A stretch of DNA of 64,000 bases from Nostoc sp. S13. Its GTDB lineage: Bacteria > Cyanobacteriota > Cyanobacteriia > Cyanobacteriales > Nostocaceae. The notes below the pieces were generated by a model, which was given only the letters and a program-made list of their open reading frames with translations, made no database searches and was not told where the DNA came from. How positions within the stretch are numbered: the first letter of the stretch is position 1; every line of letters starts with the position of its first letter. Shown one piece after another: positions 17,459 through 28,567 of this stretch. Position numbers and translations under genes: made by a program. Location: positions 19,116 through 83,115 of the forward strand of contig NZ_JAQYWQ010000015.1 in NCBI RefSeq assembly GCF_029379315.1, read 5' to 3'.

Positions 17459-17709
17459 GGGTATGAGTTGATAGGAAAACCAGAATTAAAACGGTTATTC
17501 CTGCTAAAAATAACCCAATATATTGTTGTCCTAGTACTCGACCAACCCAAAAATTACGGGTGAAGGTAGGTAGATAAAGCAGGGGAAGCAGGGGGAGAAA
17601 AGAACTTGATTTTCCTACCATAAAATAAACCCCGCAAAATTTCTTTGGTGAACTACGAGGAAACTAGATTGTTTCTTGTAAAGCATAATCAATACTATTC
17701 GTGGAAAAC
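17459..17709. other. Intergenic region, no gene seen
   Basis: No convincing frame is visible. A minus-strand frame ending near 17668 (…FKREFSTNSIDYALQETI) has protein-like composition but no recognised family. Confidence 0.4.
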
Positions 17710-18168
17710 TCACGTTTGAACAGCAAAATTCTGGCGGTTGGTAGACAGTTGTGAAGGAACACAGATATTAGTCCCAGGATCTCCTGTTTGATAAGGGATT
17801 TCCAAGAAATAAATTATCCCATCTTGTGGGGTGGGCATCTTGCCCGCCCATGATTACGGGCGGGCAAGATGCCCACCCCACAATAAATAGTTGTATATTT
17901 TTTTATTTGGAAGTCCCTAACTGGATTCTGCCATAATGCCTTGTGTTTTCGCTTTCTGATAGTACAACCGGAGTAAACTTTGTGCCTGTCGTGTTTCTAT
18001 TCCCAGGTCTACTAAGTTCACAGTCAGTTGACTAGAAGCTGCTAGCTCAATGCTGTGACTAATCATTAACTGAGCAGCATCTCTTTGGGCTAACTTTAGC
18101 GCTTTTGCAAACACTGTTGCAGTAGCAGGTGAATCATCGACTGCCACCAAAATATTCTTAAAGCTCAT
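17710..18168 (-). pseudogene. Universal stress protein (UspA family) gene split by a 123-bp element
   Basis: ATG at 18168 follows GGAG by six bases and starts MSFKNILVAVDDSPATATVF, a clear UspA N-terminus. The frame stops at 17917-17919, inside the right end of a small transposable element. Removing the element (17795-17917) and one TAA copy joins GIMAESS to YQTGDPGTNIC in frame, giving the UspA motif around GDPG. Beyond TNIC the sequence diverges (VPSQLSTNRQNFAVQT) and stops at 17710-17712, so the ATP-binding GxxGxS part is also missing. The gene is therefore doubly broken. The neighbours are also stress-associated. Confidence 0.85.
17795..17917 (-). mobile_element. 123-bp MITE with GGGA(T/C)TTCC ends and TAA target duplication
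   Basis: The element begins GGGATTTCC, ends GGAAGTCCC and is flanked on both sides by TAA (17792-17794 and 17918-17920). The centre is a 26-bp perfect hairpin (17824-17849 with 17858-17883, 8-base loop). A 3-bp TNA duplication is typical of part of the IS5 family, so an IS5-type transposase probably moved it. A diverged relative lies at about 23484-23690. Confidence 0.85.
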
Positions 18169-18458
18169 ATCCAGCTCCAATAATCAATTACTTCATTCAC
18201 TTGTGTTGTCTTTTAGCTTGAGAGACAAATGTGATTTAAAAGTGAAATTAAGTACGATAAACGATTTATTCACTTTTCGTTCACATTCATCAGCAATCCT
18301 GGAAAAGAAGCAGAGAAACGAAACTAACCAACTGAGGTTTAAAACGAATAGCCGAACTAATACGGTTCATGCTCACACTAGAAAACTATAGTTTTTTCCT
18401 ATTTGGAGATTAATAAAGCTTCGTTTTAAACTTACTGATTTTTATAGGAGATGTTGTG

Positions 18459-19001
18459 ATGAATTTCAGTCAAGTTAAAAATTCAATCGGTATCATTTCT
18501 ACCCGTCAGGCTGCAACACAGGTGCTTGATGAACTCAGAGCGATTGACTTTCCTATGCATAAAATTTCTGTGTTCACTTTAGACTCTGAAGATCAAAAGT
18601 TGCACGAGGATGCTAATGGGGGTAAACATACCATAACTCCGATCGCAGGTGCCAAAGCAGGCGCAATTACAGGAGGAACAGCCGGAGGCTTCCTGGCACT
18701 CACAGCCGGACTTGGTGTATTAGTTATTCCCGGTTTTGGGCCGGCATTAGCGGTTGAATCTGTGCTGGGTACACTGCTGGCGGGTGGAGCAAGTGCGATT
18801 TTTGGCAGTGTGTATGGCGCGTTTCAAGGTTGGTTTGCTCCCGAAAGGCAAGCTAGACTCTGTGAGCCAACCACCTGCCAAGAAGAATTTTTGGTGAAGG
18901 TAGAGGGAACAACAGATGAAATCTGGCAAGCAGAATCGATTCTCAGTTATTGGGGTGTGCGGGAATGGCATATTTATGAACTTAGCAAAAGATTCTCGTA
19001 A
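18459..19001 (+). CDS. General stress protein 17M (YflT)-like protein with glycine-rich hydrophobic centre
   Basis: The N-terminal part (NSIGIISTRQAATQVLDELR and AIDFPMHKISVFT) matches the YflT-like stress domain that precedes Gly-rich segments in many bacteria. The centre (about 63-120) is a glycine/alanine-rich hydrophobic stretch that could enter the membrane. The C-terminal part repeats the alpha-beta pattern (EEFLVKVEGTTDEIWQAESILSYWG). AGGAG ends eight bases before ATG 18459, so I prefer that start over the GTG at 18456. It lies just upstream of the P-type ATPase gene and may be cotranscribed with it. Confidence 0.7.
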   Translation: MNFSQVKNSIGIISTRQAATQVLDELRAIDFPMHKISVFTLDSEDQKLHEDANGGKHTITPIAGAKAGAITGGTAGGFLALTAGLGVLVIPGFGPALAVESVLGTLLAGGASAIFGSVYGAFQGWFAPERQARLCEPTTCQEEFLVKVEGTTDEIWQAESILSYWGVREWHIYELSKRFS

Positions 19002-19129
19002 TAACACCAATTTGAAAAAAGAAAAGTACAGATTCAAACAGAGAAATCCCTATTAAATCTGATGAGTCTTAATTACGAACTTGTACTGAGCGTAGCCGAA
19101 GTATTAGGAATTAGTTTTTGGAGACTGAG

Positions 19130-21880
<2,751 letters not shown>

Positions 21881-21967
21881 GGATAAAAGTATTTGGTCAA
21901 TCTTCTTGTCCCAGATCCAAACACGCCAGAAAATAACAAAATGTGACTCTCAAATTAGAAACAGCAG

Positions 21968-22309
21968 ATGGCAGTTTATCAAGTTCGATTCATCAATCCT
22001 AGTCTTGGGTTAGATTGCACCATTCCAGTGCCAGATGATCAATATATTCTGGATATGGCGGAAGATGCTCGTATCCGCCTCCCATCTGGGTGTAAACAAG
22101 GCGAATGTTCTGCCTGTATTGCCAAACTCATTAGCGGTGAAGTTGATCAAAATGAGCAAAAATTTCTACGTCCAAGTGAAATACAGGCTGGTTATGTTGT
22201 TACTTGTGTAACTTACCCCTTGTCTAATTGCACTTTAGAAACCCATCAAGAACAAGTCTTGTATAAATCAGCCCTTTACTATAAGCCTGATTCTGGAAAA
22301 TCTGAGTGA
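21968..22309 (+). CDS. Plant-type [2Fe-2S] ferredoxin
   Basis: This 113-residue protein has the cluster ligands Cys42, Cys47 and Cys50 (SGCKQGECSAC) and Cys80 (GYVVTCVTYP), the CX4CX2CX29C spacing of plant-type ferredoxins. The C-terminal ending TLETHQEQVLY is characteristic. The Ala/Gly residues of photosynthetic PetF near the second and third Cys differ here (KQGEC rather than RAGAC), so it is probably one of the minor ferredoxins rather than the main photosynthetic one. Confidence 0.92.
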   Translation: MAVYQVRFINPSLGLDCTIPVPDDQYILDMAEDARIRLPSGCKQGECSACIAKLISGEVDQNEQKFLRPSEIQAGYVVTCVTYPLSNCTLETHQEQVLYKSALYYKPDSGKSE

Positions 22310-22347
22310 TTGTTGGACTATGACATTAAATTAATCTTAAATTTATC

Positions 22348-22375
22348 GGCTGCGTTAAACAAATTTAACGCAGCC
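22348..22375 (+). terminator. Hairpin downstream of the ferredoxin gene
   Basis: GGCTGCGTTAAA pairs with TTTAACGCAGCC across a CAAA loop (12-bp stem) 38 bases after the ferredoxin stop. No T-run follows, so it may be a repeat hairpin or a weak terminator. Confidence 0.45.
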
Positions 22376-22425
22376 TTAAAAACACTGCATCACGGCACTT
22401 GGGAGTTTTGCAATTAGTCAAATAG

Positions 22426-22459
22426 AGTAGGGACGCATAGCTAGCTGTGCGTCCCTACT
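22426..22459. repeat. 12-bp-stem hairpin
   Basis: AGTAGGGACGCA pairs with TGCGTCCCTACT around a 10-base loop (22438-22447). It is a second hairpin after the ferredoxin gene and resembles dispersed palindromes elsewhere in the window. Confidence 0.6.
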
Positions 22460-22617
22460 TTCTATTGCATGTATATTATAACCGCTATAGTTTTCTCAAT
22501 GATAGACCTAATGGTAGAAGTAAATTCTATCTTGCAAGAGAGGTTAAAACGTAGCAGATAGTTAAAGATTAGATAAGAAGTTTCAAACGAAAAATCTTTA
22601 GTTATTAGGTAAAAACA

Positions 22618-23016
22618 ATGTTGACTCCATTATTAACCGCGCTAGCTACAGCTTTGAGCCTGTTGATTGTTGATTTAGTTGTTCCAGGCGTTAATATTGC
22701 TAATTTTCCAGCCGCCTTGATTGCCGGGTTAGTAGTTGGTTTAATAAACGGTTCATTTAAACCAGTTCTCTCTACTCTTTCTTTACCACTTAACTTTGTC
22801 ACGTTTGGAGGATTTTCGCTGATCGTCAACGGTTTTTGTTTCTGGTTAGCATCAGTCCTAATTCCTGGGTTCTCAGTTCACGGAATTATTGGTTTTCTTC
22901 TCGGGCCAGTAATTTTATCTTTTGCTAACACCTTCATTAACAACTACTTTGTTGAAAGAAACCTTTTAACCGGCAGTGGTAATGTAAAAAGCCAAGGTGA
23001 ATTACCTTCAAGATAA
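22618..23016 (+). CDS. Phage-holin-4/YvlD-type four-helix membrane protein
   Basis: The 132-residue protein has four hydrophobic segments and the family pattern ALIAGLVVGLINGSFKPVLS, followed by LPLNFVTFGGFSLIVNGFCFWLAS. YvlD-like proteins are chromosomal membrane proteins of unknown role, often under envelope stress control; the holin name is historical and no lysis genes are nearby. It precedes another small stress-type membrane protein, Pmp3. Confidence 0.85.
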   Translation: MLTPLLTALATALSLLIVDLVVPGVNIANFPAALIAGLVVGLINGSFKPVLSTLSLPLNFVTFGGFSLIVNGFCFWLASVLIPGFSVHGIIGFLLGPVILSFANTFINNYFVERNLLTGSGNVKSQGELPSR

Positions 23017-23138
23017 GTATTAGAAGGAGTAGAAATACCAATCTTGCTTATCACGTCTCTACTCCAAATAAAATATCCGAAGGTGGATTTCCTCATTCGG
23101 CATCTTCAAATTAAACAAAATCAAAAAGTTGTAACATC

Positions 23139-23330
23139 ATGAAATTAGTTCGTTTTCTTCTCGGTTTGTTAGTGCCTCCTTTAGGCGTTTTCCTGACAGT
23201 TGGAGTTGGCCCAACTTTGTTTATTAACATTTTGCTTACAGTTCTAGGTTGGCTACCCGGTAGTATTCATGCAATTTGGGTTATTGCCAAGCATGAAGAA
23301 CAACTTAATGAAGGGGGACGTATTTACTAA
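23139..23330 (+). CDS. YqaE/Pmp3-family membrane protein
   Basis: The 63-residue protein has two membrane helices and the family signature LLVPPLGVFLTVGVGPTLFINILLTVLGWLPGSIHA (residues 10-45, two overlapping motifs). Pmp3/YqaE proteins affect membrane potential and cation tolerance in stress. It follows the YvlD-like gene on the same strand 122 bases downstream and ends before a large hairpin at 23354-23411. Confidence 0.92.
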   Translation: MKLVRFLLGLLVPPLGVFLTVGVGPTLFINILLTVLGWLPGSIHAIWVIAKHEEQLNEGGRIY

Positions 23331-23353
23331 TACGCAAGATTAATTTTAAGCAT

Positions 23354-23411
23354 TTCCAATCAAATAGGGTTCGTTAGCTGGAACACCGTAACGCACCCTA
23401 TTTGATTGGAA
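23354..23411. terminator. Large inverted repeat after the Pmp3 gene
   Basis: A 17-bp arm (TTCCAATCAAATAGGGT) pairs exactly with 23395-23411 around a 24-base loop, 23 bases after the Pmp3 stop. It may act as a terminator or be a small palindromic element. Confidence 0.5.
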
Positions 23412-23483
23412 TCTGCCGTTGTATTAGGTGCATACTTTGTATTTGTAAAGAAAAACATTTATGGAAAACGTCTAACGCACCAT

Positions 23484-23690
23484 CTTAAGGATTTACAACA
23501 AATAAATTATCCAATTTTGTCGGGTGGGCATGGTAGTATCTCACTTTCGGATAAAAGCCTTGTAAAACCTCACCCCAACCCTCTGCGTGGGTTCGGAGAG
23601 GGAGCAAGAGTGTTGTTTCTCATCTAGTATATTTGCTTTCACTGAGATGCCCACCCCACAATTAGTAGTTAAGTATTTTTTTATTTATCA
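23484..23690. mobile_element. Diverged relative of the 123-bp element, with an internal insertion
   Basis: The left part (AAATAAATTATCC, then TGTCGGGTGGGCAT) and the right part (GATGCCCACCCCACAATTAG and a T-run) match the two halves of the element at 17795-17917. About 100 bases of unrelated repeat, including a 'cctcaccccaaccctctgcg' segment, lie between. The ends are degenerate, so the element looks old. Confidence 0.55.
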
Positions 23691-23707
23691 GTCTCTTATA
23701 CAGCGAT

Positions 23708-23731
23708 GCGTTACGGCTTTAGCCGTAACGC
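23708..23731. repeat. 10-bp-stem hairpin
   Basis: GCGTTACGGC pairs with GCCGTAACGC around a four-base loop. It lies 43 bases from the 3' end of the minus-strand coiled-coil gene and could serve as its terminator, though no T-run is seen on that strand. Confidence 0.5.
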
Positions 23732-23774
23732 ACCCTAATTAAAATTTACTGAGCTAAATCAACACCAAAACAGT

Positions 23775-24575
23775 CTATTTATGAATAGTTTCCCGCTCTT
23801 TATCAGCAGGTTCCTTATCTTTGAACAAGTCAGCCGCCGTTAAGAGTAACTCCCTTAAAGTTTGTTTGATTTGGTGCTCTTTTCTCGCTAAAGATGTACC
23901 AGCTTCACCCAGTTTATCTTCTAGCTGCGATCGCTTGTCTCCTACCTGTGCAGCTACAGATTCTGCTTGAGGACGAGCTTTATCATACCAGTGTTTAGCC
24001 TCGTCTAGATAATCTTTAACCTCCAGAGAACGTCCGCCATGACGTGCAGCTAAGTTAGCTCGGACAATGGCTAGCTGCGCTTGCAGTTGAGCGTAACGCT
24101 TCTTTAACAATCCTATTTCTTCACTACCTTTAATAGCATTGACAGCAGAATCAATTGCAGTTTTGGTACTAGCAGGTTTTTCCTTACCCGTCTCTTCAAT
24201 CTCAGCCAAGATTACATCAACCTCTTGTTGGAGTTGTTCTTCTGCACCATCCAGTTGAGCCTGTAGCCGCTTGATATCTGTCTGAGTTTTAGCAATGTTT
24301 TCGTGTCTTTGACTATTAATTCCTTCCAACGCTCCTTCAATGGAAGCTGTCACTTCATCTTTGAGTTCGCTACCTTTTTCTTGGAAGTTTTCAACTACAG
24401 CAGAAACTGCATCTCTAACTAGGCTACGAAGTTCACTAGAACCTTGTTTCAACTCAGAAGCTACTTGAGAAACTGCGGATTTCACAATTTCTCGAACCCG
24501 CTCAGTTCTTAATTGTCCGGTTTCTTTTGCTTGTTGCAAATCGGCTTGAATTTGTTGTTTGATATTGTTAGGCAT
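23775..24575 (-). CDS. Long coiled-coil protein, apolipoprotein/LEA-like composition
   Basis: From ATG at 24575, preceded by AAGAG, the protein has 266 residues and is almost entirely predicted helix, rich in Glu, Lys, Ala and Gln with few aromatics. Heptad patterns run through NIAKTQTDIKRLQAQLDGAEEQ and LLKKRYAQLQAQLAIVRANLA. There is no signal peptide or membrane helix. The composition resembles amphipathic stress or membrane-binding proteins, but I recognise no named family. The neighbours include small stress-type membrane proteins. Confidence 0.7.
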   Translation of the reverse strand: MPNNIKQQIQADLQQAKETGQLRTERVREIVKSAVSQVASELKQGSSELRSLVRDAVSAVVENFQEKGSELKDEVTASIEGALEGINSQRHENIAKTQTDIKRLQAQLDGAEEQLQQEVDVILAEIEETGKEKPASTKTAIDSAVNAIKGSEEIGLLKKRYAQLQAQLAIVRANLAARHGGRSLEVKDYLDEAKHWYDKARPQAESVAAQVGDKRSQLEDKLGEAGTSLARKEHQIKQTLRELLLTAADLFKDKEPADKERETIHK

Positions 24576-24770
24576 TTTCAACTCTTGGGATTTAACTAAT
24601 TTGGATGGATAAAAGTTTCTAGAAATGTTCGTACACCCATATTATGGCGTAGTCTGATTGGGCTAGGCACTTCCTTTAGATAGAAAATTACAGCCCCAAA
24701 GAGGTGATGTGTAATATGTTGCCTATTTATGAGATGATCAAGATTTAGTGGTAGTCATTGGGAGTGAAAT

Positions 24771-24995
24771 ATGTGGCGAGTAAATATTACTTGTTCAAGC
24801 GATGCCTGGAAGCGTTATGGTACTGAATTTAAAGTGATCGCAGAGAAATATCAAGGTGAATTGATTGGTTCCAAAAAAATGCCAGATGGTACCCGCATCA
24901 TGTCCTATAAAATCGAGGATGTTAGTGATGCAGAAGCCTTTCAAGAAGATTGTGCAAATTTTACTGGATTTACAACTGACTTTGAATCTCTGTAG
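24771..24995 (+). CDS. Small soluble hypothetical protein
   Basis: The 74-residue protein reads as an alpha-beta fold (MWRVNITCSSDAWKRYGTEF, then KVIAEKYQGELIGSKKMPDG and RIMSYKIEDVSDAEAFQEDC). Codon usage looks normal and a GGGAG lies nine bases before the ATG, so it is probably real. I do not recognise the family. It stands between the coiled-coil gene and the aldo/keto reductase gene. Confidence 0.6.
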   Translation: MWRVNITCSSDAWKRYGTEFKVIAEKYQGELIGSKKMPDGTRIMSYKIEDVSDAEAFQEDCANFTGFTTDFESL

Positions 24996-25128
24996 TATTG
25001 GTTCGGACACTTATGCCTGCAAGCATATGTCAAAATCGAGAGAGGTTGAGTGAAAAAACTACTCTTCTCACTTCTGTACAGACGCGATTAATCGCGTCTC
25101 TCCCCACTCCCAACTCCTAAACTTGAAA

Positions 25129-26148
25129 ATGAACTTACCCGCAGCTAGCCGTCTCCAACTTACTCCCGATTTAAACATCTGCCGCATATTAAATGGTATG
25201 TGGCAAGTCTCCGGCGGACACGGACAGATAAATCCCAATGCCGCCATTGAGACTATGTTCAAATATTTAGATGCAGGCTTTACTACTTGGGATTTAGCAG
25301 ACCATTATGGCCCCGCAGAAGATTTTATTGGCGAGTTTCGCTGCGAACTAATTGATACTCGTGGAAAAGATGCTTTATCTCAGGTACAAGCTTTTACAAA
25401 ATGGGTGCCTCGTCCAGGTAAAATGACGAAAAAACTGGTTGAGGAAAATATTGATATTTCCCTGAGAAGAATGAATGTGCAATCGTTAGATTTGATGCAA
25501 TTTCATTGGTGGGAATATCAGGATAAAAATTACCTCGATGCCCTCAAATATATGGCGGAACTTCAGACTGAGGGTAAAATTAAGCATCTAGGTTTAACTA
25601 ATTTTGACACGGAACACTTGAAGATTATTACCGAAGCAGGCATCAAAATTGTTTCTAACCAAGTGCAATTTTCCCTTGTTGACCGCCGTCCCGAAGTTAA
25701 TATGGTGGAGTTTTGTCAACAGCATGACATAAAGCTTTTTACTTACGGTACAGTGTGCGGCGGTTTGTTATCAGAAAACTATTTGGGCAAACCGGAACCG
25801 CGAGGATTTGATCTGTCTACAGCAAGTTTGAAAAAATATAAAAATATGATCGATGGTTGGGGTGGTTGGCAATTATTTCAAGAGTTGCTGGCTATCCTGA
25901 AGGAAATTGCTAATAAGCATGGGGTAAGTATTTCTAATGTAGCAGTGCGTTACATTTTAGATCAGCCAACTGTGGGAGGTGTGATAGTTGGTGCAAGGCT
26001 TGGTGTATCTGAACATATTGAAGATAACGCCAAAATCTTTAGTTTTAGTTTAGATGGTGACGATCGCGATCGCATCAATGCAGTATCTCGCCAATCACGC
26101 GATTTATATCAGCTAATCGGCGATTGTGGCGACGAATATCGGCGATGA
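25129..26148 (+). CDS. Aldo/keto reductase
   Basis: From ATG 25129 the protein has 339 residues and the AKR tetrad in order: Asp55 and Tyr60 (WDLADHYG), Lys91 (FTKWVP) and His126 (LMQFHWWEY). The TIM-barrel strands and the C-terminal NADP-binding segment (VGGVIVGARLGVSEHIEDNAK) are present. These enzymes reduce carbonyl compounds with NADPH; the substrate is not predictable. A palindromic 'agacgcgattaatcgcgtct' repeat lies at 25080-25099, just upstream. Confidence 0.9.
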   Translation: MNLPAASRLQLTPDLNICRILNGMWQVSGGHGQINPNAAIETMFKYLDAGFTTWDLADHYGPAEDFIGEFRCELIDTRGKDALSQVQAFTKWVPRPGKMTKKLVEENIDISLRRMNVQSLDLMQFHWWEYQDKNYLDALKYMAELQTEGKIKHLGLTNFDTEHLKIITEAGIKIVSNQVQFSLVDRRPEVNMVEFCQQHDIKLFTYGTVCGGLLSENYLGKPEPRGFDLSTASLKKYKNMIDGWGGWQLFQELLAILKEIANKHGVSISNVAVRYILDQPTVGGVIVGARLGVSEHIEDNAKIFSFSLDGDDRDRINAVSRQSRDLYQLIGDCGDEYRR

Positions 26149-26192
26149 TAGTTAAGGCTTGAGGAATTGGGTGATAATACGGTGAAGGTTAT

Positions 26193-26333
26193 TAGACTTA
26201 TCCGGAAATGAGAACTTTATTTGGCTGAAACCTAGCTCTGGAGAGGGTTTTAGAGGTTCCTGTTTTATATAAGCTAAAAAGCCAGCTATGTAAGGGTTTC
26301 AGCTATTTTGAGGTTTATTTGTGGATAAGTCTA
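26193..26333 (+). mobile_element. 141-bp MITE, copy 1
   Basis: The element begins TAGACTTATCC and ends GGATAAGTCTA. It is identical to copies at 29250-29390 and 38254-38394 (both inverted) and 60845-60985. It ends 24 bases before the CHAT start codon, so any promoter further upstream has been displaced. TA at both ends fits an IS630/Tc1-type target duplication. Confidence 0.95.
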
Positions 26334-26357
26334 TTGTAGAAACTACCCCTGCAAGCC

Positions 26358-27539
26358 ATGCCCCTAAACTTTGCCTTCGCCCTCAGTCAACAGCAAACTT
26401 TTGAACTGCGCTTTCAGAATGTTTCACGTCGCTTGGATAAAGCAGAGTTGGCAGCGCTGATTGATTTGTGTGAGCAAAATTACTATGCTCAACAGAAAGA
26501 TCATCTACCCTATCTCACCCAGTTAGGACGGCAACTTTATCAATGGCTGGATGGTAAAGAAGGATGGCTGAGAAAGTCGCTGGATGAGGCGGATGAGCAA
26601 ACGATTCTTCTAGATTTGATTAAAACCAGTGAAGCAAAGGGATTGAACCCGGAAACAGAACGGGTAGCGTTGGGATTGGCACATCTACCTTGGGAATTGC
26701 TACATGATGGTGCAGGGTTTTTAATCGAACGTCAGAATCTTTCCGTCTTACCAGTACGTTCTGTGCAGCGTCAAACCCCACTGATTGGCGTGCAAAATCG
26801 CCCATTGCGGTTGCTGTTCATGGCGACTTCTCCTGAAGATCCCAGAGTTCCACCATTAGGGTTTGAGCAGGAAGAAGCGAACATTTTGCAAGCAACTAAA
26901 GATCAGCCTTTGGCGTTGATTGTCGAGGAAAGCGGCTCGGTTGCGGAGTTAGCCAATTTGGTGAAATCCTACCCAGAAGACTATTTTGATGTCTTTCACC
27001 TCACGGGACACGGGATAATTTACACCAAAAAAGATTACGGCTCTTTGCTGCCAATAGGTGCAACGTTAGCAGACAATACCCCCTGCTTCATCACTGAAGA
27101 TGAGGTGGGGAATTTGCAACTGACTACCGTCAATGATTTAGCTAAAGCCTTTCGCGGACGCTGGCCGCGTGTAACTTTTCTTTCTGGTTGTCATACGGGA
27201 CAGGTTTCTAATAAGGGGACAGTACCCTCAATGGCGCAGGCATTGGTAAAGGCAGGGGCAGGTATAGTTTTAGGCTGGGCGCGTCCGGTGTATGACCGCA
27301 CGGGTATTGTAGCGGCACAGGCACTTTATCAAGCTTTGGCGACGGGGGCAACAGTTGAAGAAGCAGTCAAAGCGGCGCAGCAGGAGATGATTGACGAAGA
27401 ATGCACCGACTGGCATCTGTTGCGGATGTATCGGGATACGCGCCCCATTAACCAACTGGTGACAGCGCTGAGAACAAAAAATCGCAGATTGGCGATGTCA
27501 GAGGTAAAGCCACTACCCTCAACAACATGGCTCTGGTAA
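26358..27539 (+). CDS. CHAT-domain caspase-like protein, upstream frame of a CHAT-TPR gene
   Basis: The 393-residue frame is a CHAT (caspase HetF-associated with TPR) protein. The catalytic His218 lies in DVFHLTGHG and Cys278 in VTFLSGCHTG, after a preceding LPWELLHD motif typical of the family. At codons 374-375 an A6 run (27476-27481) forms A-AAA-AAT. Beyond it the zero frame yields only a short non-homologous tail (RRLAMSEVKPLP...), whereas the -1 frame enters TPR repeats. CHAT proteases act in bacterial signalling and antiphage or cell-death systems. An identical 141-bp element ends just before the start codon, and no Shine-Dalgarno sequence is seen. Confidence 0.9.
   Translation: MPLNFAFALSQQQTFELRFQNVSRRLDKAELAALIDLCEQNYYAQQKDHLPYLTQLGRQLYQWLDGKEGWLRKSLDEADEQTILLDLIKTSEAKGLNPETERVALGLAHLPWELLHDGAGFLIERQNLSVLPVRSVQRQTPLIGVQNRPLRLLFMATSPEDPRVPPLGFEQEEANILQATKDQPLALIVEESGSVAELANLVKSYPEDYFDVFHLTGHGIIYTKKDYGSLLPIGATLADNTPCFITEDEVGNLQLTTVNDLAKAFRGRWPRVTFLSGCHTGQVSNKGTVPSMAQALVKAGAGIVLGWARPVYDRTGIVAAQALYQALATGATVEEAVKAAQQEMIDEECTDWHLLRMYRDTRPINQLVTALRTKNRRLAMSEVKPLPSTTWLW
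27476..27482 (+). promoter_or_regulatory. A-AAA-AAT heptamer joining the CHAT and TPR frames
   Basis: Six A residues followed by T are read in the CHAT frame as aca-aaa-aat, which is the X-XXY-YYZ form of a -1 slippery site. A -1 slip gives ...RTKKSQIGDVRGKATTLNN and continues into the TPR array. A one-base deletion in the run would look the same. Confidence 0.55.
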
Positions 27540-28567
27540 TCGCCCAACAAGGAGACATACCTAGAGCGATCGCACTCTGGGAGCAAAACTTGGAAATATT
27601 TGAGCAGATTGGCGATGTCAAAGGTAAAGCCAATACCCTCAACAACATGGCAACGGTAATTATCGACCAAGGAGACATAGCTAGAGCAATCGCACTCTAC
27701 GATCAATCCTTGGAAATATCTGAGCAGATTGGTGACATCCAAGGTAAAGCCGTTACCCTCAACAACATGGCTCAGGTAATCGCCCAACAAGGAGACATAC
27801 CTAGAGCGATCGCACTCTGGGAGCAATCCTTGGAAATATTTGAGCAGATTGGTGATGTCCAAGGCAAAGCCACTACCCTGAGCAACATGGGACAGGTAAT
27901 CTCCCAACAAGGGGACATCCCTAGAGCGATAGCACTCTGGGAGCAATCCTTGGAAATATTTGAGCAGATTGGTGATATCCAAGGTAAAGCCGCTATTGTG
28001 GGCTGCATGGCTCAGGTAATCTTCCAACAAGCGGACATTGCTAGAGCGATCGCACTCTGGGAGCAAAACATGGAAATATTTGAGCAGATTGGCGATGTCA
28101 AAGGTAAAGCCGCTACCCTCAACAATATGGCTCAGGTAATCATCGCCCAACAAGGTGACATCCCTAGAGCAATCGCACTCTACGAGCAATCTTTAGAAAT
28201 AAAGGAGCAGATTGGCGATGTCAAAGGCAAAGCCATTACCCTCAACAACATGGCTGAGGTAATCGTCCAACAAGGGGACATCCCTAGAGCGATCGCACTC
28301 TGGGAGCAATCCTTGGAAATATTTGAGCAGATTGGCGATGTCCAAAACAAAGCCACTACCCTGAGCAATATGGGATGGGTGAGCGATCAACAAGGGGACA
28401 TTGCTAGAGCAATCGCACTCTACGAGCAATGTTTGGAAATAAAGGAGCAAATTGGCGATGTTCAAGGTAAAGCCACTACCCTTAACAACATGGCTTCTCT
28501 TGCAGGTAAAACTGGAGATAAAGCTAGGCAGTTAGAGCTAAATCTGCAAGCTGCTTTGGCACTAGTA
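27485..28567 (+). repeat. Nine tandem 120-bp units encoding TPRs
   Basis: Units start at 27485, 27605, 27725, 27845, 27965, 28085, 28208, 28328 and 28448; the sixth is 123 bp. Most carry 'agagcgatcgcactc' or a near variant at the same place. Long minus-strand open frames over this block are shadows of the repeat. Confidence 0.95.

Noticed and set aside
22618..23016. Possible prophage, suggested by the holin-type domain
   Set aside because: The YvlD-type protein is chromosomal in many bacteria and no other phage genes are nearby; DUF4385 at 30519 is also common in cyanobacterial chromosomes.
27329..28189. 286-codon minus-strand open frame with a regular repeat
   Set aside because: Its regularity is the antisense reading of the 120-bp TPR units; the plus-strand protein is clearly the real one.
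27485..28567. CRISPR-like regular repeat
   Set aside because: The 120-bp units are coding TPRs with no spacers; no true repeat-spacer array was seen in the window.
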